Assembly: GCF_029960115.1 (NCBI RefSeq)
Contig: NZ_JASCOZ010000001.1
Span: 1-64,000, forward strand
Direction: 5' to 3'
DNA length: 64,000 nt
Source of the DNA: Stenotrophomonas sp. PS02289
GTDB taxonomy: Bacteria > Pseudomonadota > Gammaproteobacteria > Xanthomonadales > Xanthomonadaceae
Shown: positions 20,907-32,905 of the stretch, in pieces
How positions within the stretch are numbered: the stretch's first letter is position 1
Layout: each line of letters opens with the position of its first letter
Program-made: the position numbers and the translations under genes
The notes under the pieces: model-generated
Told to the model about the DNA's origin: nothing
The model's input: the letters and a program-made list of their open reading frames with translations, nothing else
The model's database searches: none

Positions 20907-21539
20907 ATGGCAACGCGCAGCAAAAGCAGTCAACGTTGGTTGAAAGAGCACTTTTCCGACCCCTTCGTGAAGAAGGCCCAGGCAGAGGGCATGCGCTCGC
21001 GCGCGGCCTACAAGCTGGAGGAGCTGCTCGAACGTGACCGGCTGCTGAAGCCGCATATGGTGGTGGTCGACCTGGGCGCGGCCCCCGGCGGCTGGTCCCA
21101 GCAGGTCCGCCGCCAGATCGGCGACACCGGCCGGGTCCTGGCCCTGGACATCCTGGAGATGCCGCCGCTGGCCGGGGTCGAGTTTCTTCACGGCGACTTC
21201 AGGGAGCAGGCCGTCCTATCCCAGTTCGAGGCCATGCTGGGCGACCAGCCGGTAGACCTTGTGCTTTCGGACATGGCCCCCAATAAGAGTGGCATGGACG
21301 CGGTGGACCAGCCGCGGATGATGCACCTGGCCGAGCTGGCGTTGGATTTTGCCGACAACCACCTCAAGCCCGGTGGCGCGTTCCTGATCAAGCTGTTCCA
21401 GGGCGTGGGCTTTGACGACTACGTGCGTGAAATGCGCCGGCGGTACGACAAGGTGGTCATCCGCAAGCCTGAAGCCTCGCGTAAGCGCTCGCCCGAGGTC
21501 TATGCCCTGGGGCAGGGCAAACGCACCCAGATCAAGTAA
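20907..21539 (+). CDS. rlmE: 23S rRNA (uridine-2'-O-)-methyltransferase RlmE (FtsJ/RrmJ)
   Basis: A 210-residue SAM-dependent enzyme methylating U2552 of 23S rRNA in the peptidyl transferase A-loop. The N-terminal [10 protein letters not shown] segment carries the catalytic Lys, followed by the SAM motif [26 protein letters not shown] with the catalytic Asp, and the Lys in FLIKLFQG. The [13 protein letters not shown] end is typical. It lies 47 bases upstream of ftsH. Confidence 0.96.
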   Translation: MATRSKSSQRWLKEHFSDPFVKKAQAEGMRSRAAYKLEELLERDRLLKPHMVVVDLGAAPGGWSQQVRRQIGDTGRVLALDILEMPPLAGVEFLHGDFREQAVLSQFEAMLGDQPVDLVLSDMAPNKSGMDAVDQPRMMHLAELALDFADNHLKPGGAFLIKLFQGVGFDDYVREMRRRYDKVVIRKPEASRKRSPEVYALGQGKRTQIK

Positions 21540-21586
21540 GCTCGACCATACCAATCGCGTCAGGCATTAGAGGAACCACGGAGCCA

Positions 21587-23536
<1,950 letters not shown>

Positions 23537-23555
23537 ACATCACGTCGTGACTCAC

Positions 23556-23579
23556 GAAGGCCGGGGCAACCCGGCCTTC
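23556..23579 (+). terminator. Putative terminator after ftsH
   Basis: Stem GAAGGCCGG / CCGGCCTTC with a six-base loop, 20 bases after the ftsH stop. Only a short T-run follows, so termination may be partial. Confidence 0.6.
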
Positions 23580-23596
23580 TTCATCTGGAATTTTCA

Positions 23597-23779
23597 ATGT
23601 CGACCCCGCCGCCCCCGATCTCGCACACCACCGAAATGGTGATCGCCACCGTCGTCGGTGCCGCCATCGGCCTGAGCACGGAAAACTACCTGCTCGGCAT
23701 CGGCATCGGTGTCGCCCTCGGCATCGGCCTGAGCGTGGCCAAGACCCTGTATCTGGACCACAAGCGCCGTAAAGGCTGA
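23597..23779 (+). CDS. Small hydrophobic membrane protein, glycine-zipper-like
   Basis: A 60-residue protein with a short polar start (MSTPPPPISHTTE), one or two hydrophobic segments rich in Gly and Ile (VIATVVGAAIGLSTENYLLG, then GIGVALGIGLSVAKTLYL) and a basic tail (DHKRRKG) that predicts a cytoplasmic C-terminus. The regular Gly spacing suggests helix packing in the inner membrane. It follows the ftsH hairpin by 17 bases and might be read through from ftsH. I do not recognise a family. Confidence 0.7.
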   Translation: MSTPPPPISHTTEMVIATVVGAAIGLSTENYLLGIGIGVALGIGLSVAKTLYLDHKRRKG

Positions 23780-23868
23780 ATCTCCCTTGCGCGCAGGTGT
23801 CGCAATCGGCACGATGCACGGGCACGGTCGCATGACGCGGTCGTTGCCATCTTTTCAGGGGGAACACC

Positions 23869-24366
23869 ATGCGTCATCCGATCCGCGCGGCCGCTGCCGC
23901 GCTGCTGTGCTGTGCCTCGCCCGCGTTCGCCGCCACCGTCCAGGTGCAGGACCCGGTGCCGTTCTCGGACTCGGCCTACATCGCCGACAACATCAAGGCT
24001 GAGTGCCGCATGGGCGCGCAATTGGCGACTGCGCTGGGCAGCAACGCCGGCAAGTTCGGCAACACCATTGAATTCAGCGCCGAACCGGGTGAGCAGGGGC
24101 GGGTGCTGAAGCTGGAGCTGGTGGAGGCGCAGAGCGCGGGTAATGCCTTCTCTGGTCACTTCAAGTCGGCCACCGTGCGTGGCGTGTTGCTGGACGACGG
24201 GCAGAAGGTGGCTACCGTCACCGCCCGCCGTGTTTCCCGCGGCGGTGCCTTTGGTGGCTTCAAGGGTTCCTGCGACGTGCTCGAGCGCGTGGTCACCGCC
24301 ATCGGCAGCGATCTCGCCGAGTGGCTGGCCAACCCAACCGACAACGCCAAGCTCGGCGATTTCTGA
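23869..24366 (+). CDS. Secreted hypothetical protein
   Basis: A 165-residue protein with a signal peptide (MRHPIRAAAAALLCCASPAFA, cleavage after AFA) and a compact mature domain of about 144 residues. It has two mature Cys, one in IKAECRMGAQL and one in FKGSCDVLERVV, that could form a disulfide. A segment VLLDDGQKVATVTARRVSRG resembles a conserved beta region in uncharacterised xanthomonad proteins. The start is supported by AGGGGGA upstream. The function is unknown; periplasmic location is the main inference. It stands between ftsH and folP. Confidence 0.78.
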   Translation: MRHPIRAAAAALLCCASPAFAATVQVQDPVPFSDSAYIADNIKAECRMGAQLATALGSNAGKFGNTIEFSAEPGEQGRVLKLELVEAQSAGNAFSGHFKSATVRGVLLDDGQKVATVTARRVSRGGAFGGFKGSCDVLERVVTAIGSDLAEWLANPTDNAKLGDF

Positions 24367-24423
24367 CGGTCAACCGTGGGGCGCCGGCGTAAACTACGCG
24401 CCGGCGTACTTTCTGGATGGCCC

Positions 24424-25323
24424 ATGTTTGACACTTCTCCCCAGCTGGACTGCGGCGGTCGCGTACTGCGGCTGGATCGCCCGCGTGTGATGGGCATCGT
24501 CAACGTGACCCCGGACTCGTTCTCCGACGGTGGCGCGCATGACACCACCGAAGCGGCGGTGGCGCATGGCCTGCAGCTGGTGGCCGAAGGGGCCGACCTG
24601 CTCGACATCGGCGGCGAATCCACCCGCCCCGGTGCCGCGCCGGTGTCAGTCGAAGAGGAACTCCGCCGGGTAGTGCCGGTGATCCAGGCGCTGGCCGAAC
24701 GCACCCAGGTGCCACTCAGCGTGGATACCTTCAAGCCCGAGGTGATGCGTGCGGCCGTGGCTGCCGGTGCCGGCATGATCAACGACATCCACGCGCTGCG
24801 TCAGGACGGCGCGCTCGCTGCCGCCGCCGACCTGGGCGTGCCGGTGGTGCTGATGCACATGCAGGGTGAGCCGGGCAGCATGCAGGACACCCCGCAGTAC
24901 GACGACGTCGTCGCCGAGGTGCACCGCTTCCTGGCCGAACGCATGTTCTCGGCCGAAATGGCCGGCATTGCCAAGAAGAATCTGATCATCGACCTGGGCT
25001 TCGGCTTCGGCAAAACCACCGAACACAACATGACCCTGCTGGCACGCTCCGAGCGCTTCCTGGAACTGGGCGTGCCGATGCTCGCCGGGCTCTCCCGCAA
25101 GCGCAGCATTGGTGAGCTGACCGGTCGCCAGGAACCGCGCGAGCGGGTGGCCGGCTCGGTGGCGGCTCACCTGATCGCGGCCCAGCGCGGGGCCACGATC
25201 CTGCGGGTGCATGACGTGGCCGCCACCGTCGATGCGCTCAAGGTGTGGGCGGCGGTGGACGCCGTGCCTGCGCCGCGGGTGGCTGCCGCCCCGGCAATGC
25301 CACGTTGGCCGGACGAGGACTGA
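24424..25323 (+). CDS. folP: Dihydropteroate synthase
   Basis: A 299-residue TIM-barrel enzyme of folate synthesis joining p-aminobenzoate to the pterin pyrophosphate; it is the target of sulfonamides. Signatures are [29 protein letters not shown], the INDIHALR segment, [13 protein letters not shown] and [11 protein letters not shown]. The length is slightly above average because of a Pro/Ala-rich tail. The stop codon shares a base with the miaA start (TGATG). In many gammaproteobacteria folP follows ftsH directly; here two small genes intervene. Confidence 0.96.
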   Translation: MFDTSPQLDCGGRVLRLDRPRVMGIVNVTPDSFSDGGAHDTTEAAVAHGLQLVAEGADLLDIGGESTRPGAAPVSVEEELRRVVPVIQALAERTQVPLSVDTFKPEVMRAAVAAGAGMINDIHALRQDGALAAAADLGVPVVLMHMQGEPGSMQDTPQYDDVVAEVHRFLAERMFSAEMAGIAKKNLIIDLGFGFGKTTEHNMTLLARSERFLELGVPMLAGLSRKRSIGELTGRQEPRERVAGSVAAHLIAAQRGATILRVHDVAATVDALKVWAAVDAVPAPRVAAAPAMPRWPDED

Positions 25324-26276
25324 TGGGCATCGACCAGCGACCGCTGGCGATCGCGCTGATGGGCCCGACCGCGTCGGGCAAGACCGCGGCGGCGATCGCG
25401 CTGGCCCGCCAGTTGGGCGGCGAGATCGTCAGCGTCGATTCGGCGCTCGTGTATCGCGGCCTGGACATCGGCTCGGCCAAGCCCGATGCCGCCGAGCGCG
25501 CCCAGGCCCCGCATCATCTGCTGGATCTGCGTGACCCGTGGCAGACCTATTCGGCCGCCGAGTTCGCTGCGGATGCGGCGCGTGTAGTGGCCGATATTGT
25601 CGCGCGCGGCCGCGTGCCGATCCTGGCCGGGGGCACCGGTCTGTATTTCCGTGCGCTGCTGCAGGGGCTGTCACCGATGCCGGCCGCCGACCCGGCATTG
25701 CGGGCGCGGATCACTGCGGATGGCGAAGCACGCGGCTGGGCCGCGCTGCATGCCGAGCTGGCGCAGGTCGATCCCGCTGCTGCCGCGCGCATTCATGCCA
25801 CCGACCCGCAGCGCATCCAGCGTGCGCTGGAGGTGTACCAGCTGACCGGTACCCCGATCAGCGAATGGCAGAAGCGTCCCGGCGTGGACCGGCTGCCGGT
25901 GCGCTGCCTCAAGCTGGTGCTGGCCCCGCGCGAACGCAGCACCCTGCATCAGCGCATCGAGGCCCGTTTCGACGCCATGCTGGCGCAGGGGTTTTTGGAC
26001 GAGGTGCGCGCCTTGCGTGCATTGCCGCAGATGGCGGCGGCGGCCGCTCCGCTGGACCTGCCGGCGGTGCGCGCGGTGGGCTACCGCCAGGCCTGGGAAT
26101 TCCTGGACGGGCAGGGCACGGCGGCCGAGTTCCGCGACCGCGGAATCTACGCCACCCGGCAACTGGCCAAGCGCCAGCTCACGTGGCTGCGTGGCGAGCT
26201 TGATGTGCGGTGGTTCGACCCCCATCTGGATGCGGCTGCCCTGGCCGATGCGGTCAGTGCATTTACTGCGACCTGA
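25323..26276 (+). CDS. miaA: tRNA dimethylallyltransferase
   Basis: A 317-residue enzyme that adds the dimethylallyl group to A37 of tRNAs reading UNN codons. The P-loop is [14 protein letters not shown]; the [17 protein letters not shown] segment, the PHHLLDL motif, the [15 protein letters not shown] segment and the C-terminal [12 protein letters not shown] motif are all present. It overlaps folP by one base. The miaA-hfq-hflX order is the classic gammaproteobacterial cluster. Confidence 0.96.
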   Translation: MGIDQRPLAIALMGPTASGKTAAAIALARQLGGEIVSVDSALVYRGLDIGSAKPDAAERAQAPHHLLDLRDPWQTYSAAEFAADAARVVADIVARGRVPILAGGTGLYFRALLQGLSPMPAADPALRARITADGEARGWAALHAELAQVDPAAAARIHATDPQRIQRALEVYQLTGTPISEWQKRPGVDRLPVRCLKLVLAPRERSTLHQRIEARFDAMLAQGFLDEVRALRALPQMAAAAAPLDLPAVRAVGYRQAWEFLDGQGTAAEFRDRGIYATRQLAKRQLTWLRGELDVRWFDPHLDAAALADAVSAFTAT

Positions 26277-26384
26277 ACCATGTCTTCACGCCCTCCGGGC
26301 GGTGTACCATCAATGATTCCGGTGGGCGACGGGGCCGTGACCGCCGCCGGGCAACCCAATAAGAACAATAATGAGGAGTGTGCA

Positions 26385-26669
26385 ATGTCCAAGGGGCAAT
26401 CGCTGCAGGATCCGTTTCTGAATGCACTTCGGCGCGAACGCGTGCCGGTTTCGGTGTATCTGGTCAACGGCATCAAACTGCAGGGCACGATTGAATCGTT
26501 CGACCAGTTCGTGGTCCTGCTGCGCAATACGGTCAGCCAGATGGTGTACAAGCACGCCATTTCGACCGTGGTGCCGGCGCGCAACGTACGGGTCGGTCCC
26601 GGTGGCGGCTATGTACAGTCCAATGACGGTGGCACCGACGGTGCCCAGGGCGATGACGACGTTGAATGA
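26385..26669 (+). CDS. hfq: RNA chaperone Hfq
   Basis: A 94-residue Sm-like hexamer-forming protein that pairs small RNAs with mRNAs. Sm1 ([40 protein letters not shown]) and Sm2 ([15 protein letters not shown] with the YKHA motif) are intact. A short Gly/Asp-rich acidic tail follows. The ATG was chosen because of the family start and a GAGGAG site ten bases upstream; an in-frame open stretch upstream is not expected to be translated. It lies between miaA and hflX. Confidence 0.97.
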   Translation: MSKGQSLQDPFLNALRRERVPVSVYLVNGIKLQGTIESFDQFVVLLRNTVSQMVYKHAISTVVPARNVRVGPGGGYVQSNDGGTDGAQGDDDVE

Positions 26670-26692
26670 AACAGGCAAGACCGGAGTGATGC

Positions 26693-28003
26693 GTGTTTGA
26701 CCGTTCCAAGCGGGGCGAACACGCGCTCCTGATCCAGCCCCATGCGGGAAAGCTGGAAGAAGACGTGCTGGAAGAGTTCACCGACCTGGCCCGCTCGGCC
26801 GGGGCCAGTATTGCAGCCACGTTGACCGCGCGGATCGACCGGCCCAATCCGTCGATCCTGATCGGCAGCGGCAAGCTTGATGAAGTGAAGGCCGCCGCCG
26901 ATGCGACCGGAGCCGACCTGATCCTGGTCAATCATTCGCTGAGCCCGGTGCAGGAACGCAACCTGGAGCGCTTTCTCGAGCGCCGGGTGATCGACCGTAC
27001 CGGCCTGATCCTGGACATCTTCGCGCAGCGGGCGCACAGCCATGAAGGCAAGCTGCAGGTCGAACTGGCGCAGCTGCGCCACCTGGCCACGCGGCTGGTC
27101 CGCGGCTGGACCCACCTGGAGCGCCAGCGCGGTGGTGCCATCGGTCTGCGCGGCCCGGGTGAAACCCAGCTGGAAACCGACCGCCGCCTGCTGCAGAAGC
27201 GGGTCGAGCAGCTGCAGAAGCGGCTGGAAAAGGTGGAAGTGCAGCGCACCCAGATGCGTCGCGCACGCGTGCGCAGCGAACTGCCCCGCGTGGCCCTGGT
27301 CGGCTATACCAATGCCGGCAAGTCGACTCTGTTTAATGCGCTGACCGGAGCCGAGGCCTACGCGGCCGACCAGCTGTTTGCCACCCTGGACCCGACCGTA
27401 CGGCGCATCGCCATTCCCGGCGGCAACGTGGTGCTGGCCGACACCGTCGGTTTCGTACGCGACCTGCCGCACGAGCTGGTGGCTGCGTTCCGCTCGACGC
27501 TGTCGGAAGCCCGCGAAGCGGACTTCCTCCTGCATGTGGTCGATGCCGCTGATCCGCACCGCGAGGAGCGCATCGCGCAGGTGGACGAGGTGCTGGCCGC
27601 GGTAGGTGCGGGTGACCTGCCGCAGCTGCTGGTGTTCAACAAGATCGACCGCATCGACGGAGCCGCGCCGCGTCACGATGCGCAGGACGGCATTCCCGAT
27701 CCGGCGCGGCGCGAACGCGTGTGGATGTCGGCCCGCGATGGCACCGGTCTGGAGCTGCTGCAGAGCGTGCTCGGCAAGCGTCTGGGCCTGCAGCACATCA
27801 CCGGGCAGCTGCGCCTGCCGCCCAGCGCGGGCCGCCTGCGGTCGCGCCTGCACCAGCTGGAAGTGGTGCGTGGCGAGCAGGTCGACGAAGAGGGCTGGCT
27901 GCTGGAGGTGGACCTGCCCATCGCCGAGGCCGAGAAGCTTGCGGCCAGCGCCGACGGCGCGCCGATCAAGGCGATGCTGCCGGAGAAGGTTCCGGAGTGG
28001 TAA
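26693..28003 (+). CDS. hflX: Ribosome-associated GTPase HflX
   Basis: A 436-residue GTPase that splits stalled ribosomes, especially under heat stress. The N-terminal HflX domain has the glycine-rich GLRGPGETQLETDRR motif; the G domain has G1 GYTNAGKSTLF, G3 DTVGFVRDLP and G4 NKID. Translation starts at GTG with a GGAG site eight bases upstream. It belongs to the miaA-hfq-hflX cluster; pncC follows after four bases. Confidence 0.95.
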   Translation: MFDRSKRGEHALLIQPHAGKLEEDVLEEFTDLARSAGASIAATLTARIDRPNPSILIGSGKLDEVKAAADATGADLILVNHSLSPVQERNLERFLERRVIDRTGLILDIFAQRAHSHEGKLQVELAQLRHLATRLVRGWTHLERQRGGAIGLRGPGETQLETDRRLLQKRVEQLQKRLEKVEVQRTQMRRARVRSELPRVALVGYTNAGKSTLFNALTGAEAYAADQLFATLDPTVRRIAIPGGNVVLADTVGFVRDLPHELVAAFRSTLSEAREADFLLHVVDAADPHREERIAQVDEVLAAVGAGDLPQLLVFNKIDRIDGAAPRHDAQDGIPDPARRERVWMSARDGTGLELLQSVLGKRLGLQHITGQLRLPPSAGRLRSRLHQLEVVRGEQVDEEGWLLEVDLPIAEAEKLAASADGAPIKAMLPEKVPEW

Positions 28004-28007
28004 TGCC

Positions 28008-28502
28008 ATGACCGTCCCCACTGACACCGAGCTGGCCGAGCTGGCCCGCACCACCGGCCAGCGCCTGCAGCAGGCCAGTCTGCAACTGGTCACGGCCGAA
28101 AGCTGCAGTGGCGGCTGGATCGCCAAGGCGATGACCGATATCGCCGGTTCTTCGGCGTTCTTCGACTGCGGCATGGTGGTCTACAGTTACGAAGCCAAGC
28201 AGCGTCTGCTCGGCGTGCGCGCACAGACCCTGGAGCAGTTCGGCGCTGTCAGTCGCGAAACCGTGATGGAAATGGTGTCCGGTGCCCTGGTCAATTCCGG
28301 TGCCGGCGTCGCCGTGGCGGTGACCGGCATTGCCGGACCCGGCGGCGGCAGTGCTGACAAGCCGGTCGGCAGTGTCTGGATCGCCTGGAAGCAGCGTGGC
28401 GGCTACGCACGTGCGCAGTTGTTCCACTTCGATGGCGACCGCGACGCCATCCGTCGCCAGACCGTGCAGCAGGCGCTTACCGGAATCTTCGCGCCGGTGT
28501 GA
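28008..28502 (+). CDS. pncC: CinA-C family nicotinamide-nucleotide amidohydrolase
   Basis: A 164-residue stand-alone CinA C-terminal domain that deamidates NMN in pyridine nucleotide recycling. The LVTAESCSGGWIAKAMTDI motif contains the catalytic Ser, GVAVAVTGIAGPGGGSADKP is the second signature and GSVWIAW the third. The N-terminal domain of full CinA is absent, as usual for PncC. In many gammaproteobacteria this gene precedes recA; here ubiB, lexA and then recA follow. Confidence 0.93.
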   Translation: MTVPTDTELAELARTTGQRLQQASLQLVTAESCSGGWIAKAMTDIAGSSAFFDCGMVVYSYEAKQRLLGVRAQTLEQFGAVSRETVMEMVSGALVNSGAGVAVAVTGIAGPGGGSADKPVGSVWIAWKQRGGYARAQLFHFDGDRDAIRRQTVQQALTGIFAPV

Positions 28503-28538
28503 CATGCTGGGCGGGTGTAGGCAACGGAGCGCTTGGCG

Positions 28539-30209
28539 ATGTGGGAAACACTGGGAACCGTCCGTGACCTGGGGCGATTGCAGGAAATTGCCTCGGTCCT
28601 GATCCGCTATGGCTTCGGCGACCTGGTGCGCCGCATCGGCTTGGCGGACGTGCTGGAACGCGCCGGCCGGCTGCTGCACTGGAATGACACCCAGCACATG
28701 CTGCGCATGACCGCGCCGGTACGGGTGCGCCGGGCCATGGAAGACCTCGGCCCGACCTTCGTCAAGCTCGGTCAGGTGCTGGCCACCCGCGTGGACCTGT
28801 TCCCGCCGGACTGGATCGCCGAGTTCTCCGAACTGCAGAACGCGGTGCCGGCGCTGCCGTTCGAGCAGGTGCGTGGGCAGCTGGAAGCCGATCTCGGTGC
28901 GCCGCCCGAACAGGTGTTTGCCTGGTTGGACGTGATGCCGATGGCCGCCGCCTCGCTCGCCCAGGCCCACCGTGCGCGGCTGCATGACGGCAGCGAGGTG
29001 GTGCTGAAGATCCGCCGCCCCGGCATCCGCGACGTGATCGAAGCGGACCTGCGCCTGCTGGCGCGGCTGGCCGAGATCGTCGAAGCGCGACTACCCGACC
29101 TGCAGCGGTACCGCCCGGCTGAAGTGGTGCAGCAGTTCCAGGTGTCGCTGCGCCGAGAGCTGGATTTTGCGGCCGAGTGCCGTAACGCCGAGCGCATCGC
29201 GCGCAACTTCCAGGGGCGTCAGGACATCCTCATTCCACGGGTGCACTGGCAGTGGACCTGCGAAAGCCTCAACGTGCAGGACTTCGTCGACGGCATTCCG
29301 GGTCGCGACCTCACCGCCGTGGACGCGGCCGGGCTGGACCGGGTGCAGCTGGCCCGTACCGGTGCGCACATCGTGCTGAAGATGGTGCTGGAGGACGGCT
29401 GTTTCCACGCCGACCCGCACCCCGGCAACATCATTTATCTGGTTGACGGCCGCATCGGGGTGATCGACTTCGGCATGGTCGGTGCGATTTCCGAGCAGCG
29501 TCGCTTCCAGGTCGCGCAGTTGTTGCACGGGCTGGTCAACCAGGAGCCGGAAGCGGTGGCGGACATCCTGCTGGACTGGGCCGGTGGCGTGGACGTGGAC
29601 GAATCGCGCCTGCAGCAGGACATCAGCGTATTCGTCGACCAGTACCGGGGCGTGCCGCTCAAGGACCTGCACATGGGGTTGATGCTGGGCAACATCACCC
29701 AGCTGCTGCGCCAGTATTCGTTGACCCTGCCGGCCGACCTGGCGTTGATGATCAAGACCTTCCTCACTCTGGAAGGCATGGGCCGTCAGCTGGACCCGCA
29801 GTTCGACATGGCCAGTGCCGCGCGGCCCTACCTGGAGCGGGTGATGCTGCAGCGCTATGCGCCATCAGCGCTGCTCAAGCGCGGCCGGCGCAGCCTGATG
29901 GGCGCGCTGGACCTGGTCGGCGACCTGCCGCGCGACGTGCGGCGGCTGCTGCAGATGGCCCGGCGCGGGCGCTTGCAGCTGAAGGTGGAGACCACCGCCC
30001 TGCAGGGCTTTGGCGAGCAGGTGAACCGTGCCGCCAACCGGCTGGTGGTCGGGATCGTGACCGCCGCGCTGATCATCGGCTCGTCGATCGTCATGCACAG
30101 CGTCGGCGGGGTCTCCAGCCGCTGGCTGCTGGCGCTGGGCGTGGCCGGGTTCATCGGGGCCGGGTTCTGCGGGGTGTGGATTCTGGTGTCGATCTGGCGG
30201 AACCGGTAA
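28539..30209 (+). CDS. ubiB: AarF/UbiB family protein (ABC1 atypical kinase-like)
   Basis: A 556-residue membrane-anchored protein of the UbiB/ADCK family needed for ubiquinone synthesis. The family KxGQ motif (TFVKLGQVLATRVDLFPP), the Ala-rich loop MAAASLAQAHRA, the invariant VVLKIRRPGI Lys, the HADPHPGN catalytic loop and the DFGMVG metal motif are all present. Two C-terminal membrane spans end the protein. The ATG chosen has a GGAG nine bases upstream; an in-frame TTG two codons earlier is spaced too close. It is not next to ubiE/ubiJ here, so it could be a UbiB paralogue. Confidence 0.85.
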   Translation: MWETLGTVRDLGRLQEIASVLIRYGFGDLVRRIGLADVLERAGRLLHWNDTQHMLRMTAPVRVRRAMEDLGPTFVKLGQVLATRVDLFPPDWIAEFSELQNAVPALPFEQVRGQLEADLGAPPEQVFAWLDVMPMAAASLAQAHRARLHDGSEVVLKIRRPGIRDVIEADLRLLARLAEIVEARLPDLQRYRPAEVVQQFQVSLRRELDFAAECRNAERIARNFQGRQDILIPRVHWQWTCESLNVQDFVDGIPGRDLTAVDAAGLDRVQLARTGAHIVLKMVLEDGCFHADPHPGNIIYLVDGRIGVIDFGMVGAISEQRRFQVAQLLHGLVNQEPEAVADILLDWAGGVDVDESRLQQDISVFVDQYRGVPLKDLHMGLMLGNITQLLRQYSLTLPADLALMIKTFLTLEGMGRQLDPQFDMASAARPYLERVMLQRYAPSALLKRGRRSLMGALDLVGDLPRDVRRLLQMARRGRLQLKVETTALQGFGEQVNRAANRLVVGIVTAALIIGSSIVMHSVGGVSSRWLLALGVAGFIGAGFCGVWILVSIWRNR

Positions 30210-30259
30210 CGCCGTTCGCTTTTCGCTTTTTTGTTCCGGAGCCTTGCATGTGTCGGGTG

Positions 30260-30278
30260 TTAGTAGTAATACTACTAA
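30260..30278. promoter_or_regulatory. LexA operator (xanthomonad SOS box)
   Basis: TTAGTAGTAATACTACTAA is a 19-base palindrome, perfect apart from its central base, ending two bases before the lexA start codon. This is, from memory, the known LexA-binding sequence of Xanthomonas and Xylella. It implies tight self-repression of lexA. Confidence 0.92.
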
Positions 30279-30280
30279 CC

Positions 30281-30931
30281 ATGGAACTGACCGACACCCA
30301 GCAGGCGATCCTGCAGTTGATCGCCGAGCGTATCGAGACCGACGGCGCGCCGCCGTCGCAGACGGAAATCGCCCGTGCCTTCGGCTTCAAGGGCGTGCGC
30401 GCCGCGCAGTACCACCTGGAGGCGCTGGAGCAGGCCGGGGCGATCCGTCGCATTCCCGGGCAAGCCCGCGGCATCCGGCTGGTCCAGGCTCCGGCGCTGC
30501 AGGAGGGGCTGCCCGATTCGCTGCCGACCCCGGCCTTGCCGGACGGCGTGCTGCGGCTGCCGGTGCTGGGCCGGGTCGCCGCCGGTCTGCCCATCGGTGC
30601 GGACATCGGTTCCGACGATTTCGTGGTGCTGGACCGGGTGTTCTTCTCGCCTGCGCCGGACTACCTGCTGAAAGTGCAGGGCGACTCGATGATCGACGAA
30701 GGCATCTTCGACGGTGACCTGATCGGTGTGCACCGCACCCGCGACGCCCGCTCCGGGCAGATCGTGGTCGCCCGCATCGACGACGAAATCACCGTGAAGC
30801 TGCTGAAGATGGGCAAGGACCGTATCCGGCTGCTGCCCCGCAACCCCGACTACAAACCGATCGAAGTCCTGCCTGACCAGGATTTCGCCATTGAAGGGCT
30901 GTACTGCGGCCTGTTACGGCCCAATCGCTGA
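30281..30931 (+). CDS. lexA: SOS response repressor LexA
   Basis: A 216-residue repressor-protease. The N-terminal winged helix (MELTDTQQAILQLIAERI, with the recognition segment PSQTEIARAFGFKG) is followed by the S24 peptidase domain. The self-cleavage site is Ala101-Gly102 (GRVAAGLP) and the catalytic pair is Ser136 (QGDSMID) and Lys173 (TVKLLKMG). The ATG sits directly after the operator. The lexA-recA-recX order is typical of Xanthomonadaceae. Confidence 0.96.
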   Translation: MELTDTQQAILQLIAERIETDGAPPSQTEIARAFGFKGVRAAQYHLEALEQAGAIRRIPGQARGIRLVQAPALQEGLPDSLPTPALPDGVLRLPVLGRVAAGLPIGADIGSDDFVVLDRVFFSPAPDYLLKVQGDSMIDEGIFDGDLIGVHRTRDARSGQIVVARIDDEITVKLLKMGKDRIRLLPRNPDYKPIEVLPDQDFAIEGLYCGLLRPNR

Positions 30932-31133
30932 TCCCTTCAATGCTCCAAACGCGCGGTCTTTTGTGGCGATTCTCTGATTTGGCTGAGGTTGGTACGGATG
31001 TCCGATAATTTTTTTCCGAACGCCGGGCAGAATCTCAGCCTGTGCGATACGCCAACCTTAAAGTGACCCCGTGGCCAAGAAATCAACTAAAGACACCCCT
31101 TCCAACGACATGACCTCTGCAAGGACCACTCCG

Positions 31134-32171
<1,038 letters not shown>

Positions 32172-32177
32172 GTTTTC

Positions 32178-32224
32178 CTGCGGGGCAGGGCGGCGCCGTC
32201 AGTGACGCAGGCGCTGCCCCGCAG
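32178..32224 (+). promoter_or_regulatory. Inverted repeat between recA and recX
   Basis: Arms CTGCGGGGCAG (32178-32188) and CTGCCCCGCAG (32214-32224) form an 11-base stem with a 25-base loop region, followed by TTTCCCCC. In E. coli a hairpin between recA and recX limits read-through into recX; this one may do the same. Confidence 0.65.
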
Positions 32225-32292
32225 TTTCCCCCTTTGGAACCCATCCCCCGGACGGGGGCGCGCCAAGGACGGCGCACACCTGCGAGACCGCA

Positions 32293-32787
32293 ATGCACGA
32301 TGCCGACAGCCCGGAAGGCGGCCGCAAGAAGCGCCGCGTTCGCGAACAGACCCCCGTCCAGCGGGCACTGGGGCTGCTGGTCCGCCGTGAGCATTCACGC
32401 AAGGAGCTGACCCGCAAGCTCACTGCCCGCGGCATTGAAACCGACGACGCCGAAGCGGCGGTCAGCAAGCTGACCGAGGCGGGCTGGCAGGACGACACCC
32501 GGTTTGCCGAGAATCTGGTGCGGATGCGTGCCAATACGGGCTATGGCCCGATTCACATCCGCGCTGAGCTGGGTACCCACGGGTTGGACAGCGCTCAGAT
32601 CGCCACGGCCCTGGACACCTTTGAGGGGGACTGGACCGAGAATGCCCGCGATCTGGTCCGCCGCCGGTTCGGCGAGGCCGGTCCGCAGGATCTGCTGCAG
32701 CGGCGCAAGGCGGCCGACCTGCTGGCCCGGCGCGGGTTCGACGGGGATTCGATCCGGCGGGCTACCCGGTACGACATCGAGGATTGA
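32293..32787 (+). CDS. recX: Regulatory protein RecX
   Basis: A 164-residue helical protein that binds and restrains RecA filaments. Three-helix repeats typical of RecX are seen in [19 protein letters not shown] and in [16 protein letters not shown] near the end, plus [16 protein letters not shown] in the middle. It starts 121 bases after recA beyond the inverted repeat. Confidence 0.93.
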   Translation: MHDADSPEGGRKKRRVREQTPVQRALGLLVRREHSRKELTRKLTARGIETDDAEAAVSKLTEAGWQDDTRFAENLVRMRANTGYGPIHIRAELGTHGLDSAQIATALDTFEGDWTENARDLVRRRFGEAGPQDLLQRRKAADLLARRGFDGDSIRRATRYDIED

Positions 32788-32797
32788 GGGGCGGGCG

Positions 32798-32821
32798 GTG
32801 ACACGCAGGGCGTGTCACTAC
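32798..32821 (-). repeat. SMAG palindrome (GTGACACG type)
   Basis: On the reverse strand GTAGTGACACGCCCTGCGTG leads into the pairing arm. It sits between recX and alaS. Confidence 0.8.
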
Positions 32822-32905
32822 GGGCCTCGGGCCTGATACCCTTGGTGGTTTCGGCGGTCCTGCAGTTGCCAGGGACCGACCGGCCCGCACACAGCCAGCC
32901 CCACC

